A DNA stretch of 64,000 nucleotides from Myxococcus sp. RHSTA-1-4 (GTDB lineage: Bacteria > Myxococcota > Myxococcia > Myxococcales > Myxococcaceae), in contig NZ_JAIQDG010000021.1 in NCBI RefSeq assembly GCF_020037125.1, positions 1 through 64,000 on the forward strand, given 5' to 3'. The notes beneath the pieces were generated by a model. That model did not search any database. It had not been told where the DNA came from and saw nothing but the letters and a program-made list of their open reading frames with translations. A program made the translations under genes and the position numbers. Positions 39,387 to 47,810 of this stretch are shown piece by piece (within the stretch, counting starts at the first letter, position 1; every line of letters begins with the position of its first letter).

Positions 39387-40509
39387 TCAGTCCGCGCCCG
39401 CGCCGCGGTTGGGGTTCTTCACCCCGAGGAGCTGCGCGGTGATGAACTCGTCCAAATCCCCATCCAGCACCGCGTCCACGTTGCCCGTCTCCACGCCGGT
39501 GCGCAGGTCCTTCACCATGCGGTACGGGGCGAGCACGTAGGAGCGGATCTGCGAGCCGAAGGAGATGTCCTTCTTCTGCGCCTCGGCGGCGTCGCGCGCG
39601 GCCTCGCGCTTCTTCATCTCCAGCTCGTACAGGCGGCCGCGCAGAATCTTGAAGGCCATGTCCTTGTTGGCCGACTGCGAGCGCTCCGTCTGGCAGGTGA
39701 TGATGATGCCGGTGGGCAGGTGGCGCAGCTGCGCGGTGGACGACGTCTTGTTCACCTTCTGGCCGCCCGCGCCGCCGCCGCGGATGAACTTCAGCTCGAT
39801 GTCCTTCTCCGGGATGTCGATCTGGATGGTGTCGTCCACCTCCGGATACACGTCCACGGACGCGAAGGCCGTCTGCCGGCGCGCGTTGGCGTCGAAGGGG
39901 GAGATGCGCACCAGCCGGTGCACGCCCACCTCCGCCTTGAGGTAGCCGTAGGCGAAGTCACCCTCGATGCGGAGCGAGACGTTCTTGAAGCCCGCCTCCT
40001 CGCCCGGCACCTCGTCGTTGATCTCCACCTTCCAGCCCTTGGCCTCGCAGTAGCGCGTGTACATGCGCAGCAGCATGGCCGCCCAGTCCATGGAGTCCGT
40101 GCCGCCGGCGCCGGCGTTGATGTCCATGAAGCAGCTGCTGCGGTCCTGCTCGCCGGACAACATGCGCGCCAGCTCCAGCTTCGCGACGTCGCCCTCCAGC
40201 GCCTCCAGCGAGCCCTCCGCCTCCTTCGCGGTGGCCTCGTCGTTGGCCTCGGCCGCCAGTTCCAGGAGGGTCTGCGCATCGTCCAGGCCGCGCATCACCT
40301 TGTCGTAGGAGCCCACGCTGGACTCCAGCGTGGACTTCTCCTTCAGCAGGGCCTGGGCCTTGGTGTTGTCGTCCCAGAAGTTGGGGAGCGTGGAGTCTCT
40401 TTCAATCAGCGCGATGCGGGACCGCTTGCGGTCCAGGTCAAAGATGCCCCCGGAGCGCGAGCACGCGCTCTCTGAGGCTGTCAATCTTCTCCATCGAATC
40501 GTTCGCCAT
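39387..40509 (-). CDS. prfB: Peptide chain release factor 2 (programmed frameshift)
   Basis: Terminates translation at UGA and UAA. Translation starts at ATG 40509 (GAGGA upstream) and meets an in-frame TGA at codon 24 (40438-40440); a +1 shift on CTT-TGA-C then continues the frame to 39387, giving about 373 residues. The upstream CGG-GGG-CAT supplies the Shine-Dalgarno-like stimulator, as in E. coli. The stop-codon-reading motif SPF is present (ISPFDANAR) and GGQ is at 248-250. A gene finder that ignores the shift would mis-start this gene. Confidence 0.96.
40438..40452 (-). promoter_or_regulatory. prfB programmed +1 frameshift site
   Basis: Minus-strand CGG GGG CAT CTT TGA followed by C. 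The GGGGG run lies three bases before the CTT slip codon, the spacing used to stimulate the shift. Low RF2 allows slippage and more RF2 is made, so this is an autoregulatory switch. Confidence 0.95.
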
Positions 40510-40526
40510 GGTGTCGTCCTCGTCGG

Positions 40527-40547
40527 GCGGCGCAGTCCGTGCGCCGC
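40527..40547 (-). promoter_or_regulatory. Hairpin upstream of prfB
   Basis: GCGGCGCA (40527-40534), five-base loop, TGCGCCGC (40540-40547): a perfect eight-base stem between the end of the DUF4105 gene and prfB. It may be a terminator for the former or structure in the prfB leader. Confidence 0.45.
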
Positions 40548-40576
40548 GCTCGGTAAAGGGGTTGAAGAAAGAAGGG

Positions 40577-41905
40577 TCAGGGCGTCTTCAGCGAAGGGAC
40601 GGCATCCCCCCGCCCGGCTGACGCGCGGGCCGAGCCGCCCAGGCGCGCGAGCACCCGGTCCAGGCCGAAGGCGCCCGCCATGCCCAGGGAGATGGGCAGG
40701 ATGAGCGCGATGAGGCGCCAGTTGTCCTGGTCGAACGGCGGCAGCACCTTGAGCACGACGCCCAGCACGCCCAGCACGGCCAGCGTGCTCCACACCTTGA
40801 ACAGCCGCGCGCGGGCCTTCCTGCCACCGAACATCAGCGCCACGCCGAAGGGCACCGCCAGCAGCGTCAGCGGGTTTGCCAGGAAGAGATTCTCATTGCG
40901 GTACGTCACCGTGTGGTCCGTCACCAGCCACATGACGAACAGCGCCGTGCCCGGAACGCCGAGCACCAGGCCCAGCACGAAGTTCTCCAGCCCGAGCAGC
41001 ACCCGCGGCAGCCGGCTGCCGCGCCGGCGCTCCCACGCGGCCAGCCCCACCGCCAGGCCGCCCAGCGCCACCCCGAGCGCCAGAACCCAGGGCCCCCATG
41101 CCGGAGGCGCCGCCGGCGGGCGCCGCCGCGTGGGCGACTCGTAGTAGCTCCAGCCCTTCGCCACCAGCGACCGGGGCTGCCCGTCCGCGCCCTTCACCTG
41201 GAGCGAGGCCACCTGGGCCTCCAGCTCGTCCGGGAGGAAGGCCTCCTCCCACTTCGTGATGGGACGATCGATTTCATCGTTCATCATGAAGTCGAGCAGC
41301 ACGCTCATGGGCGCGTTGACGGCCGTGTAGCGCCGGGTGTGCTCGCGCAGCGTCATCCGCCCCGGAGCCCGGTCCGCCTCCCGGAGCTGCCCACCCGAGG
41401 CCACGTCGATCATGTCGCGCAGCCGGGTGACGCAGTTGTCGTTGTAATGGTGGTACAGGTACTCGCGGTTCTCCGGCAGCACGTTGTCCGCCAGCCGCTT
41501 CGCCACGTCCACCCGCTGCTCGGGGGTGAGGTTCAGCTCCTGGATGCGGACGTCGCGGTCCTCGGACTCGTAGAAGCGGAAGGTGGCGCCAACGGGCGAG
41601 TGGCCCACCCAGAACTCCAGGCGGCCCATGGCGAAGCGGGCCAGCATCGCCTCGTCGAAGGAGAACATCCCGTAGTTGTAGAGGCGCGACTGCTGCAGCC
41701 GCTTGTCCTCCACCACCAGTGAGCCATGCCCCCACCAGGAGGGTACGTCGTCCCCCGGGCTGAACGTCACCAGCCAGATGGACAGGTCCTCGCCCCGGCT
41801 CTCGCCTCGCCCCCAGGGCGGCACGGAGACCGTACGCGCGGAGGCCGGAGCCGCCAGCAGCAGCAGGCCGAGCAGGCAGGAGGTGATGAGTGACAGGCGG
41901 GGCAT
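40577..41905 (-). CDS. DUF4105 / Lnb-like membrane protein
   Basis: A 442-residue protein: signal peptide ending near PASA (residue 23), a periplasmic DUF4105 domain with WWGHGSLVVED, YNYGMFSFDEAM and YHHYNDNCVTRLRD, then several membrane helices from about residue 270. DUF4105 is the N-terminal domain of Lnb, an N-acyl transferase that makes lyso-form lipoproteins in Firmicutes and uses Cys and His; the conserved NDNC and WGHGS positions are present. Its activity here is inference. It lies downstream of ybeY on the same strand. Confidence 0.8.
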   Translation of the reverse strand: MPRLSLITSCLLGLLLLAAPASARTVSVPPWGRGESRGEDLSIWLVTFSPGDDVPSWWGHGSLVVEDKRLQQSRLYNYGMFSFDEAMLARFAMGRLEFWVGHSPVGATFRFYESEDRDVRIQELNLTPEQRVDVAKRLADNVLPENREYLYHHYNDNCVTRLRDMIDVASGGQLREADRAPGRMTLREHTRRYTAVNAPMSVLLDFMMNDEIDRPITKWEEAFLPDELEAQVASLQVKGADGQPRSLVAKGWSYYESPTRRRPPAAPPAWGPWVLALGVALGGLAVGLAAWERRRGSRLPRVLLGLENFVLGLVLGVPGTALFVMWLVTDHTVTYRNENLFLANPLTLLAVPFGVALMFGGRKARARLFKVWSTLAVLGVLGVVLKVLPPFDQDNWRLIALILPISLGMAGAFGLDRVLARLGGSARASAGRGDAVPSLKTP

Positions 41906-42005
41906 GGAGTCCGTCCAACACGCGGGAGGCGGCCTACCTATCATGCGCGCCGCCCGCTTCAACGCGGAGGATGCCGGATTGACCGGCGAGGAAGCGGGGG
42001 AGGGC

Positions 42006-42863
42006 CTACATCAGGCTGCGGGCCCGGCGGGCCCGGGCGTCCACCTGGAGCGAGTCCGCCACCATGCCGCGCTCGCCCAGCAGCTGCTCCTCCAGGGCCG
42101 CCATCCGCTTCGCGTCGCGGGGGCGCTCGTGGTCGTGCCCCAGCAGGTGCAGCAGGCCGTGCGCCAGGTAGCGCGCCATCTCCGACTCCAGCGAGCGGCC
42201 GTACTCCTTCGCCTGCCGCTTCGCCGTGTCCAGGGAGATGACCACGTCCCCCAGCGGGCGCGGCCCCGGCGTGCCCCGGGGCAGCTCCCCCGCGGGGAAG
42301 CTGAGCACGTCCGTGGCCTTGTCCTTCTTGCGCCAGGTGCGGTTGAGGCGGCGGATGGCCCGGTCGTCCACCAGCGACAGCGACAGCTCACAGCCGGACA
42401 ACCCGAGCTGCTTCAGGTAGTCCCTCGCCCACCCCGACAGGAGCCGCGAGTACTCCCTGCCCTGGCCGTGCGCCACCTGCACGGTGACGTGGTACTCCGC
42501 CTCGCGCGGCTGTGGCGCCTCCATGTGCGCCAGCTCCGGGCGGAACGCCGGCGCGCACACGGACCAGTAGTCACACGCGCCCTGGCCGTCGTTGCGGTAC
42601 ACCACCCGCTTGCCGCGCGGCACCAGCCCCACCTCGCCCGCGGCGATGCGCTCGCGGCGCCCCTCCACCACCACCGTCAGCTCGCCCTTGAGGACGATGA
42701 CCGCCTCGTCGAACTCGGGGCGCTGCGCGGGCTCGGACCAGCCCGGCGGCGCCAGCATGTGCGCCACGGACGTGGACTCCGTGCCCGTGGTGGCCGCGCC
42801 CACGAACTCCTCGATGCGCTTTCCGTCGTCGCGGGGGATGAGCTTTCCCTTGCGAAGTCTCAC
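42006..42863 (-). CDS. ybeY: Cupin-YbeY fusion (endoribonuclease YbeY domain)
   Basis: A 285-residue fusion. Residues 1-120 form a cupin barrel (PGWSEPAQRPEFDEAVIVLKGELTV region; LVPRGKRVVYRNDG), the rest is YbeY, a metal-dependent RNase for 16S rRNA 3' maturation and ribosome quality control. The zinc motif AHGLLHLLGHDHE holds the three His of H3xH5xH. Start GTG 42863 has GAGGAG upstream and gives a complete cupin. It follows the HD phosphodiesterase gene by 22 bases and phoH is nearby, the usual YbeY neighbourhood. The cupin part is not in ordinary YbeY. Confidence 0.88.
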   Translation of the reverse strand: MRLRKGKLIPRDDGKRIEEFVGAATTGTESTSVAHMLAPPGWSEPAQRPEFDEAVIVLKGELTVVVEGRRERIAAGEVGLVPRGKRVVYRNDGQGACDYWSVCAPAFRPELAHMEAPQPREAEYHVTVQVAHGQGREYSRLLSGWARDYLKQLGLSGCELSLSLVDDRAIRRLNRTWRKKDKATDVLSFPAGELPRGTPGPRPLGDVVISLDTAKRQAKEYGRSLESEMARYLAHGLLHLLGHDHERPRDAKRMAALEEQLLGERGMVADSLQVDARARRARSLM

Positions 42864-42885
42864 GCCGTCACTCCTCGCGCCGCGC

Positions 42886-45381
42886 TCATGACGCTCCCGC
42901 CGAGCGCGGCTTGTCCTTGCCTTCCGCCACCCGGGTGCCACCGGCCACCACCAGGGGCGGCGCCTTGCCCCCGCCCACCGCGCCCGCCGGGTACACCGGA
43001 CGCGTGTGGTAGATGCCCTCCAGCGTGTGCAGGAAGGACTGCGCGATGAGGTTCAGGTCCTTCAACGTCAAATCACACTCGTCGAGCTGACCCTCGGAGA
43101 AGATGAGGTTGATGATCTTCTGCACCTGCGCCTGCAGCTTGGGCGTGGTGGGGTCCGACATGGAGCGCGTGGAGGCCTCCACCGCGTCGGCGATCATCAC
43201 CAGCGCCGCCTCCCGGAACTGCGGCTTGGGGCCCGGGTAGCGGTAGATGCTCTCATCGATGGGAGGCGCGCCCTCCTTGCCTTCCTGCTCCTTCAGGGCC
43301 TTGTGGTAGAAGTAGCCCACCGTGCGCGTGCCGTGGTGCTGCGGAATGGCGTCCGCCACCAGCTTGGGCAGCCGGTACTGGCGCGCCATCTCCAGGCCCT
43401 CCGTCACGTGACGCTTGATGATGACGGCGCTCATCGCCGGGGCGAGCGCGTCGTGCCGGTTCTCCCCCTTCTGGTTCTCCCCGAAGTAGAGCGGGTTCCG
43501 GCCCTTTCCGATGTCGTGGTAGTACGCGCACGAGCGCGCCAGGAGCGGGTTGGCGCCAATGGCCTCCGCCGCGTTCTCCACCAGCGAGCCGATGATGATG
43601 GAGTGGTGGTAGGTGCCGGGCGCCTGGACGATGAGCTCCTTGAGCGCCGGGTGGTTGAGGTTGGCCAGCTCCAGCAGCTTGATGTCCGACGCGTAGCCGA
43701 AGGTGGACTCGATGAGCGGCGTCAGCGCCATCACCATCACCGGCACCGCCAGCGTGGAGCCCGCGAAGGCGCACAGCGCGGTGATGAGGGTGTCGCCCGC
43801 CAGCCCCTTGCCCTCCACCAGGAAGAGGAACACGACGGCGACGAGGTTGACCCCGCCCGTCAGGAGGCCCGCCCGGAAGATGCCCACGCGGTCCTTGGCC
43901 TTGACGATGAGGTCCGCCGCCACCAGCGAGCCCACCAGCGTGTAGATGCCGAAAGCCAGCGAGTTGCCCAGCATCACCCCCGCGAGGCAGGCGAACACCA
44001 TCGCGAAGAAGAGCGCCAGCTCCTGGGTGAGGATGAAGCGCACCAGCATGGCGCCGGCCGCCACGGGGAAGGCGTAATAGAAGGCTTCAATGGGCAGCGC
44101 GGTGTACCGGTCCTGCACCGCGTCCGCGATGGACACCCAGACCTGCAACAGGCCCAGCAGGCCCACCAGCAGCAGGCCCAGCAGCACGCCGTCCTTGCGC
44201 GTGGGGCGGAAGCGCCGGAAGGCCGCGCGGCAGAAGAGGTACGAGGCCACCACCAGCAGCGCCACCAGCCCGGTGCCGCCCACCTGGAGCTGCACGAGGT
44301 CCAGCCGGTCCGTCTCCGCGCGCATGCCGCGCAGCATCACCAGGTGCGTCTCGTTGACCAGCTCTCCGTCGCCGATGACGCGCTGGCCCTTCTTGATGGA
44401 GATGACGGCGTCCTTCACCGCCTGGGCCGCCTGGGTGCGCCGGGCGTCCGTCTCCGCGATGTTGATGGTGAGGTTGGCCCGGACCAGCCGCTTGGCCAGC
44501 CGCAGCACGGCGCGGCGCTGCATGCCCGGCGCGTCCGGCAGCAGGTTGCCGGGGATGGAGGCGAAGCGGTCCAGTTCCTGGTGCGCCTCGCGCAGGTCCA
44601 CCACCTGCGGCGCGGAGCCCGGCAGCGTCTCCTCGCCCTTGTTCACCACGTCCCGGACGGTGATGCCCTGCGGAGCCTCGCGCGCCAGCTCCTCCCGCGA
44701 GCCCGCCACGTACACCGCCCCGCGCTCCGTGCGGTAGGCCCGCTCCACCAGGAGCAGCGTCGCGGCCTCCGCCTCCTCCGAGAAGCGGTTGGCGTACAAC
44801 GCCTGGAAGTCCTCCAGCTCCAGCCCCGACTCGCGCTGGCCGAAGAGCAGCTCCTGGAGCTCCGCCTGCATCGCCTCGCGGGCGCGGCGCTCGCGCTCCA
44901 GCTCTTCCGGGGACTGCGCCGCCGGGCGTTTGCGGCGGGTGCCCTCCTCCGGCTCGGCGCCGGACTGAGCCTCGGCCAGCTCCTCCAGGCGCACGCGCAT
45001 GGTGGCGAAGGCCCTGCTCACCGTGCGGCGCAGGGTGCCCACCACGGCGGGGTTCAAGTCATACACGGGGCGCACGGCGGCGCGGGCGTCCTGGCGCCGC
45101 TGCTGCGTCATGGCCCGGTGGACGATTTCGTAGTCGCGCGCCGCCTTGAAGCCCGCCGGCGAGCTGGCCCGGAAGGGCTTGCCGACGTTCTCCTCCGTGA
45201 GGGCGGGAATCTGCTGGCTGTAGAGGCCCGGCGAGATGACGAAGCCGGCCCCCACCGCCACCGCGAGCAGCAGGAAGACCTGGATGGCGCGCCGCCCCCA
45301 GACGCCATTGCCCAGGCCGAGGCGTTCGGCGAGCGCGTCCAGTGGACTGGGCCCGGTGGGGGGCGATTCCGGTTCGGCCAT
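42886..45381 (-). CDS. PgpH-type 7TM receptor with HD phosphodiesterase domain
   Basis: An 831-residue membrane protein: one N-terminal helix, a long extracytoplasmic 7TMR-HDED domain, seven helices, then an HD domain. The catalytic pattern appears as THYHHS-like TYHHSIIIGSLVE and YYHDIGKGRNP. Related PgpH proteins hydrolyse c-di-AMP; whether this one does cannot be read from sequence, since c-di-AMP is not certain in myxobacteria. ATG 45381 has GAGG upstream. Sits between phoH and ybeY, as in many bacteria. Confidence 0.9.
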   Translation of the reverse strand: MAEPESPPTGPSPLDALAERLGLGNGVWGRRAIQVFLLLAVAVGAGFVISPGLYSQQIPALTEENVGKPFRASSPAGFKAARDYEIVHRAMTQQRRQDARAAVRPVYDLNPAVVGTLRRTVSRAFATMRVRLEELAEAQSGAEPEEGTRRKRPAAQSPEELERERRAREAMQAELQELLFGQRESGLELEDFQALYANRFSEEAEAATLLLVERAYRTERGAVYVAGSREELAREAPQGITVRDVVNKGEETLPGSAPQVVDLREAHQELDRFASIPGNLLPDAPGMQRRAVLRLAKRLVRANLTINIAETDARRTQAAQAVKDAVISIKKGQRVIGDGELVNETHLVMLRGMRAETDRLDLVQLQVGGTGLVALLVVASYLFCRAAFRRFRPTRKDGVLLGLLLVGLLGLLQVWVSIADAVQDRYTALPIEAFYYAFPVAAGAMLVRFILTQELALFFAMVFACLAGVMLGNSLAFGIYTLVGSLVAADLIVKAKDRVGIFRAGLLTGGVNLVAVVFLFLVEGKGLAGDTLITALCAFAGSTLAVPVMVMALTPLIESTFGYASDIKLLELANLNHPALKELIVQAPGTYHHSIIIGSLVENAAEAIGANPLLARSCAYYHDIGKGRNPLYFGENQKGENRHDALAPAMSAVIIKRHVTEGLEMARQYRLPKLVADAIPQHHGTRTVGYFYHKALKEQEGKEGAPPIDESIYRYPGPKPQFREAALVMIADAVEASTRSMSDPTTPKLQAQVQKIINLIFSEGQLDECDLTLKDLNLIAQSFLHTLEGIYHTRPVYPAGAVGGGKAPPLVVAGGTRVAEGKDKPRSAGAS

Positions 45382-45461
45382 GGGGGTCCTCACCCTAGAT
45401 AAGGCGTCGCGGATCCATCAAGGACGCAACGCCCGGGAAAATTCACGAGGGTGGGAAAGCA

Positions 45462-45497
45462 TACGCCCGCCCGCCAGGGTGTGCGCGGGTGGGCGTA
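45462..45497 (-). terminator. Hairpin terminator after phoH
   Basis: TACGCCC-g-CCCGC (45462-45474) pairs with GCGGG-t-GGGCGTA (45485-45497), twelve pairs around one mismatch with a ten-base loop. Reading leftward it lies 18 bases past the phoH stop and is followed by GCTTTCCC. It should separate phoH from the HD phosphodiesterase gene. Confidence 0.55.
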
Positions 45498-45514
45498 CGT
45501 GGGCAGTGAGCCTG

Positions 45515-46603
45515 TCACTCGCCGCGCACGGGGTCGGACGCGGTGGGCGCGGCGGTGGCCGGAGCCGGCGTGGGCGGCGCCTCCCGTGCCGCCATCTGGG
45601 CCTCGAGCCGGGCGAGCTCGGCCCTGTCGTACGCGCGGATGACCTCCTGCACGAGCGGGTGGCGGACGACGTCGACCTCGGCGAACTCCGCGAAGTGGAT
45701 GCCCTCGACGTTCCGGAGCACCGAGCGCGCGTGATTCAGGCCGGACATCTTGCCCGTGGGCAGGTCCACCTGCGTCACGTCACCGGTGATGACGGCCTTG
45801 CTGTTGTAGCCCAGGCGCGTCAGGAACATCTTCATCTGCTCCACGGTGGTGTTCTGCGCCTCGTCGAGGATGACGAAGGCGTCATTGAGGGTGCGGCCGC
45901 GCATGAAGGCCAGCGGGGCCACCTCCACCACGCCCTGCTCCAGCAGGTGCGCGGCGCGCTCGGCCGCCATCATGTCGTGGAGCGCGTCGTACAGCGGGCG
46001 CAGGTAGGGGTTCACCTTCTCCTGCAGGTCTCCAGGGAGGAAGCCCAGCTTCTCGCCGGCCTCCACCGCGGGACGCGCGAGGATGATGCGCTTGACCTTC
46101 CGCTCCTGGAGGAAGGCCACCGCCATGGCCATGGCCAGGTACGTCTTGCCCGTACCCGCGGGGCCGATGCCGAAGACGATGTCGTGGGAGCGGATGGAGT
46201 CGACGTAGCGCTTCTGGTTGATGCTCTTGGGGGAGATCTGCCGGTTGCCCGAGCTCTTCAGCACGGGGCCGAGCATGACCTCCTGGAGGGACTCCGCTCC
46301 GCGGCCGAGCACCTTGATGCCCTGCTCCACGTCCTCGCGGTAGACGGGGCGGCCGGCGCGGATCATCTCCTCCAGGTTCTCCAGGAGGCGCACCGAGAAG
46401 GCCACGGCGTCCGAGGGGCCCGACAGGTGGAACTCGGTCCCCCGCTGACCGACGCGGACGCCGAGGCGCCGCTCCATCAGCTTGAGGTTCTCGTTCTGGT
46501 TGCCGCAAAGGGCCAGGGCGGTCGCGTTGTCACGAACGTCCACCTTGGCAGAGGCGGAGGTGGTGAGGACTTCGGGCGCTTCCAACGTGGCGGGATTTCG
46601 CAA
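45515..46603 (-). CDS. phoH: PhoH family ATPase
   Basis: A 362-residue PhoH/YbeZ-type protein with an N-terminal KH-like region, Walker A GPAGTGKT at 147-154 and Walker B VILDEAQN. Relatives bind RNA and work with YbeY in ribosome maturation. The first in-frame start is TTG 46603 with GAGGAA about nine bases before it; no ATG is available near the N-terminus. The C-terminal Pro/Ala-rich tail is not conserved in the family. Confidence 0.93.
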   Translation of the reverse strand: MRNPATLEAPEVLTTSASAKVDVRDNATALALCGNQNENLKLMERRLGVRVGQRGTEFHLSGPSDAVAFSVRLLENLEEMIRAGRPVYREDVEQGIKVLGRGAESLQEVMLGPVLKSSGNRQISPKSINQKRYVDSIRSHDIVFGIGPAGTGKTYLAMAMAVAFLQERKVKRIILARPAVEAGEKLGFLPGDLQEKVNPYLRPLYDALHDMMAAERAAHLLEQGVVEVAPLAFMRGRTLNDAFVILDEAQNTTVEQMKMFLTRLGYNSKAVITGDVTQVDLPTGKMSGLNHARSVLRNVEGIHFAEFAEVDVVRHPLVQEVIRAYDRAELARLEAQMAAREAPPTPAPATAAPTASDPVRGE

Positions 46604-46685
46604 TGCGGTTCGTTCCTCGGGTCAGGCCTGCTGACCTCAACGTAACGCCGGCCCGTTTAGCGCGAAAGACGACTTTGGTTCCGGG

Positions 46686-47804
46686 CTAGCGCAAGGGTGG
46701 CAAGAGGATGAACCGCCGAGCGGCCAGCCGCCGGTAGTAGTACTCCTCCCGCCACGGGTATCTCAATTCCTCCGGACTCAACAATCCAGCCTGCACCAAA
46801 GAATCCAGGCGCTCCGGAAGCTCACCCCGTTCCAACCGGAATACTTCCAGGGCGGCTTCGATACGGACGCGCTGGGCCCGCGAAACATGACGTTGGGCGG
46901 CCGGGTCCGCGAAAGAGGTGCCCGGCGTACCTCCCGGGTGGGCCCAGGCGCCCCGGGACACCACCAGGGCCAGCGCCGCCAGCACCACCATGGTGGCCAC
47001 CACGCGTCCCACCGTGCCCGCCACCCGGGCGAGCAGGCGCTGGTCCCCCGGCGCGGGGGCCCGCGTGCCTTCCGGGTGGATGGCGCGGACATACTCCCCC
47101 TTCACCAGGTTGAAGAGGGCCTTGCAGGTCTCGAACTCGCCCAGGCAGCAGACGTCCACCAGCTTGCGCAAATCCCTGCCGGGGGCGATCTCCTCGTAGA
47201 CGCGCCGCTCGGAGGGGCCGATGACACCCAGCTCCCCACCCTCCTCGTCGCCCCGGGGCTGTGGCAGCGCCTTGAGCCGCTCGAAGCCCAGGTCGTCGCG
47301 GTGGATCTTCTTCCGGATGACGGGCCACTCGTCCACCATCCGGAAGCCCTCCATGAGCACCGTCTCGGCGCGCAGGGGGCGGATGGCCTCCGCGTCCGGC
47401 TCCACGGGCTCCTGGATGAACTCGTAGGTGCCGGCCTTCCAGGTGAAGAGGCGGTAGAGCGTCTCCGTCGCCTGGAGCTGCATCATCGACTGGAAGCGCT
47501 CGGCGGTGAGGGCATGGCTGGAGACGAGCACGTCGCCCAGCCGCTTGAGGGTGCGCCGCTGCGTCTCCAGCGCCCCCTCGAGCTGCGCCTCGGTGATGAG
47601 CTCCGAGCGCACCAGCATGGCGCCGATGAGGTCCTTGCGCTTCCGCGTGAGGCTCTCGACCTTGATGATGTGGCCGTCCTTGAAGCCGACGCGGACCTCC
47701 TGCTCCTTGTCGTGCAGGTGCAGCGTGCCCGTCTTCTGCTGCTGCCCGATGAGCTGCAGGATGTCGCCGATGCCGAAGTCCTTCAGCGTTCCCTGGAGGG
47801 ACAT
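46686..47804 (-). CDS. PATAN (DUF4388) domain protein with C-terminal membrane helix
   Basis: A 372-residue protein that starts with a clear PATAN/DUF4388 domain (SLQGTLKDFGIGDILQLIG; QKTGTLHLHDKEQEVRVGF), a family common in myxobacterial regulators such as those linked to motility and signalling. A second DUF4388-related helical region follows, then one membrane helix near residue 275-295 and a short C-terminal domain. It starts six bases after the TPR gene, so they are co-transcribed. Function unknown. Confidence 0.82.
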   Translation of the reverse strand: MSLQGTLKDFGIGDILQLIGQQQKTGTLHLHDKEQEVRVGFKDGHIIKVESLTRKRKDLIGAMLVRSELITEAQLEGALETQRRTLKRLGDVLVSSHALTAERFQSMMQLQATETLYRLFTWKAGTYEFIQEPVEPDAEAIRPLRAETVLMEGFRMVDEWPVIRKKIHRDDLGFERLKALPQPRGDEEGGELGVIGPSERRVYEEIAPGRDLRKLVDVCCLGEFETCKALFNLVKGEYVRAIHPEGTRAPAPGDQRLLARVAGTVGRVVATMVVLAALALVVSRGAWAHPGGTPGTSFADPAAQRHVSRAQRVRIEAALEVFRLERGELPERLDSLVQAGLLSPEELRYPWREEYYYRRLAARRFILLPPLR

Positions 47805-47810
47805 GGTTTC

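Noticed and set aside
39387-40793. prfB as a plain gene starting upstream in the shifted frame
   Set aside because: The N-terminal sequence in that frame is not RF2-like, whereas the zero frame gives the expected N-terminus and the CTT-TGA-C site.
43006-45402. A 798-residue plus-strand frame
   Set aside because: Antisense shadow of the HD phosphodiesterase gene.
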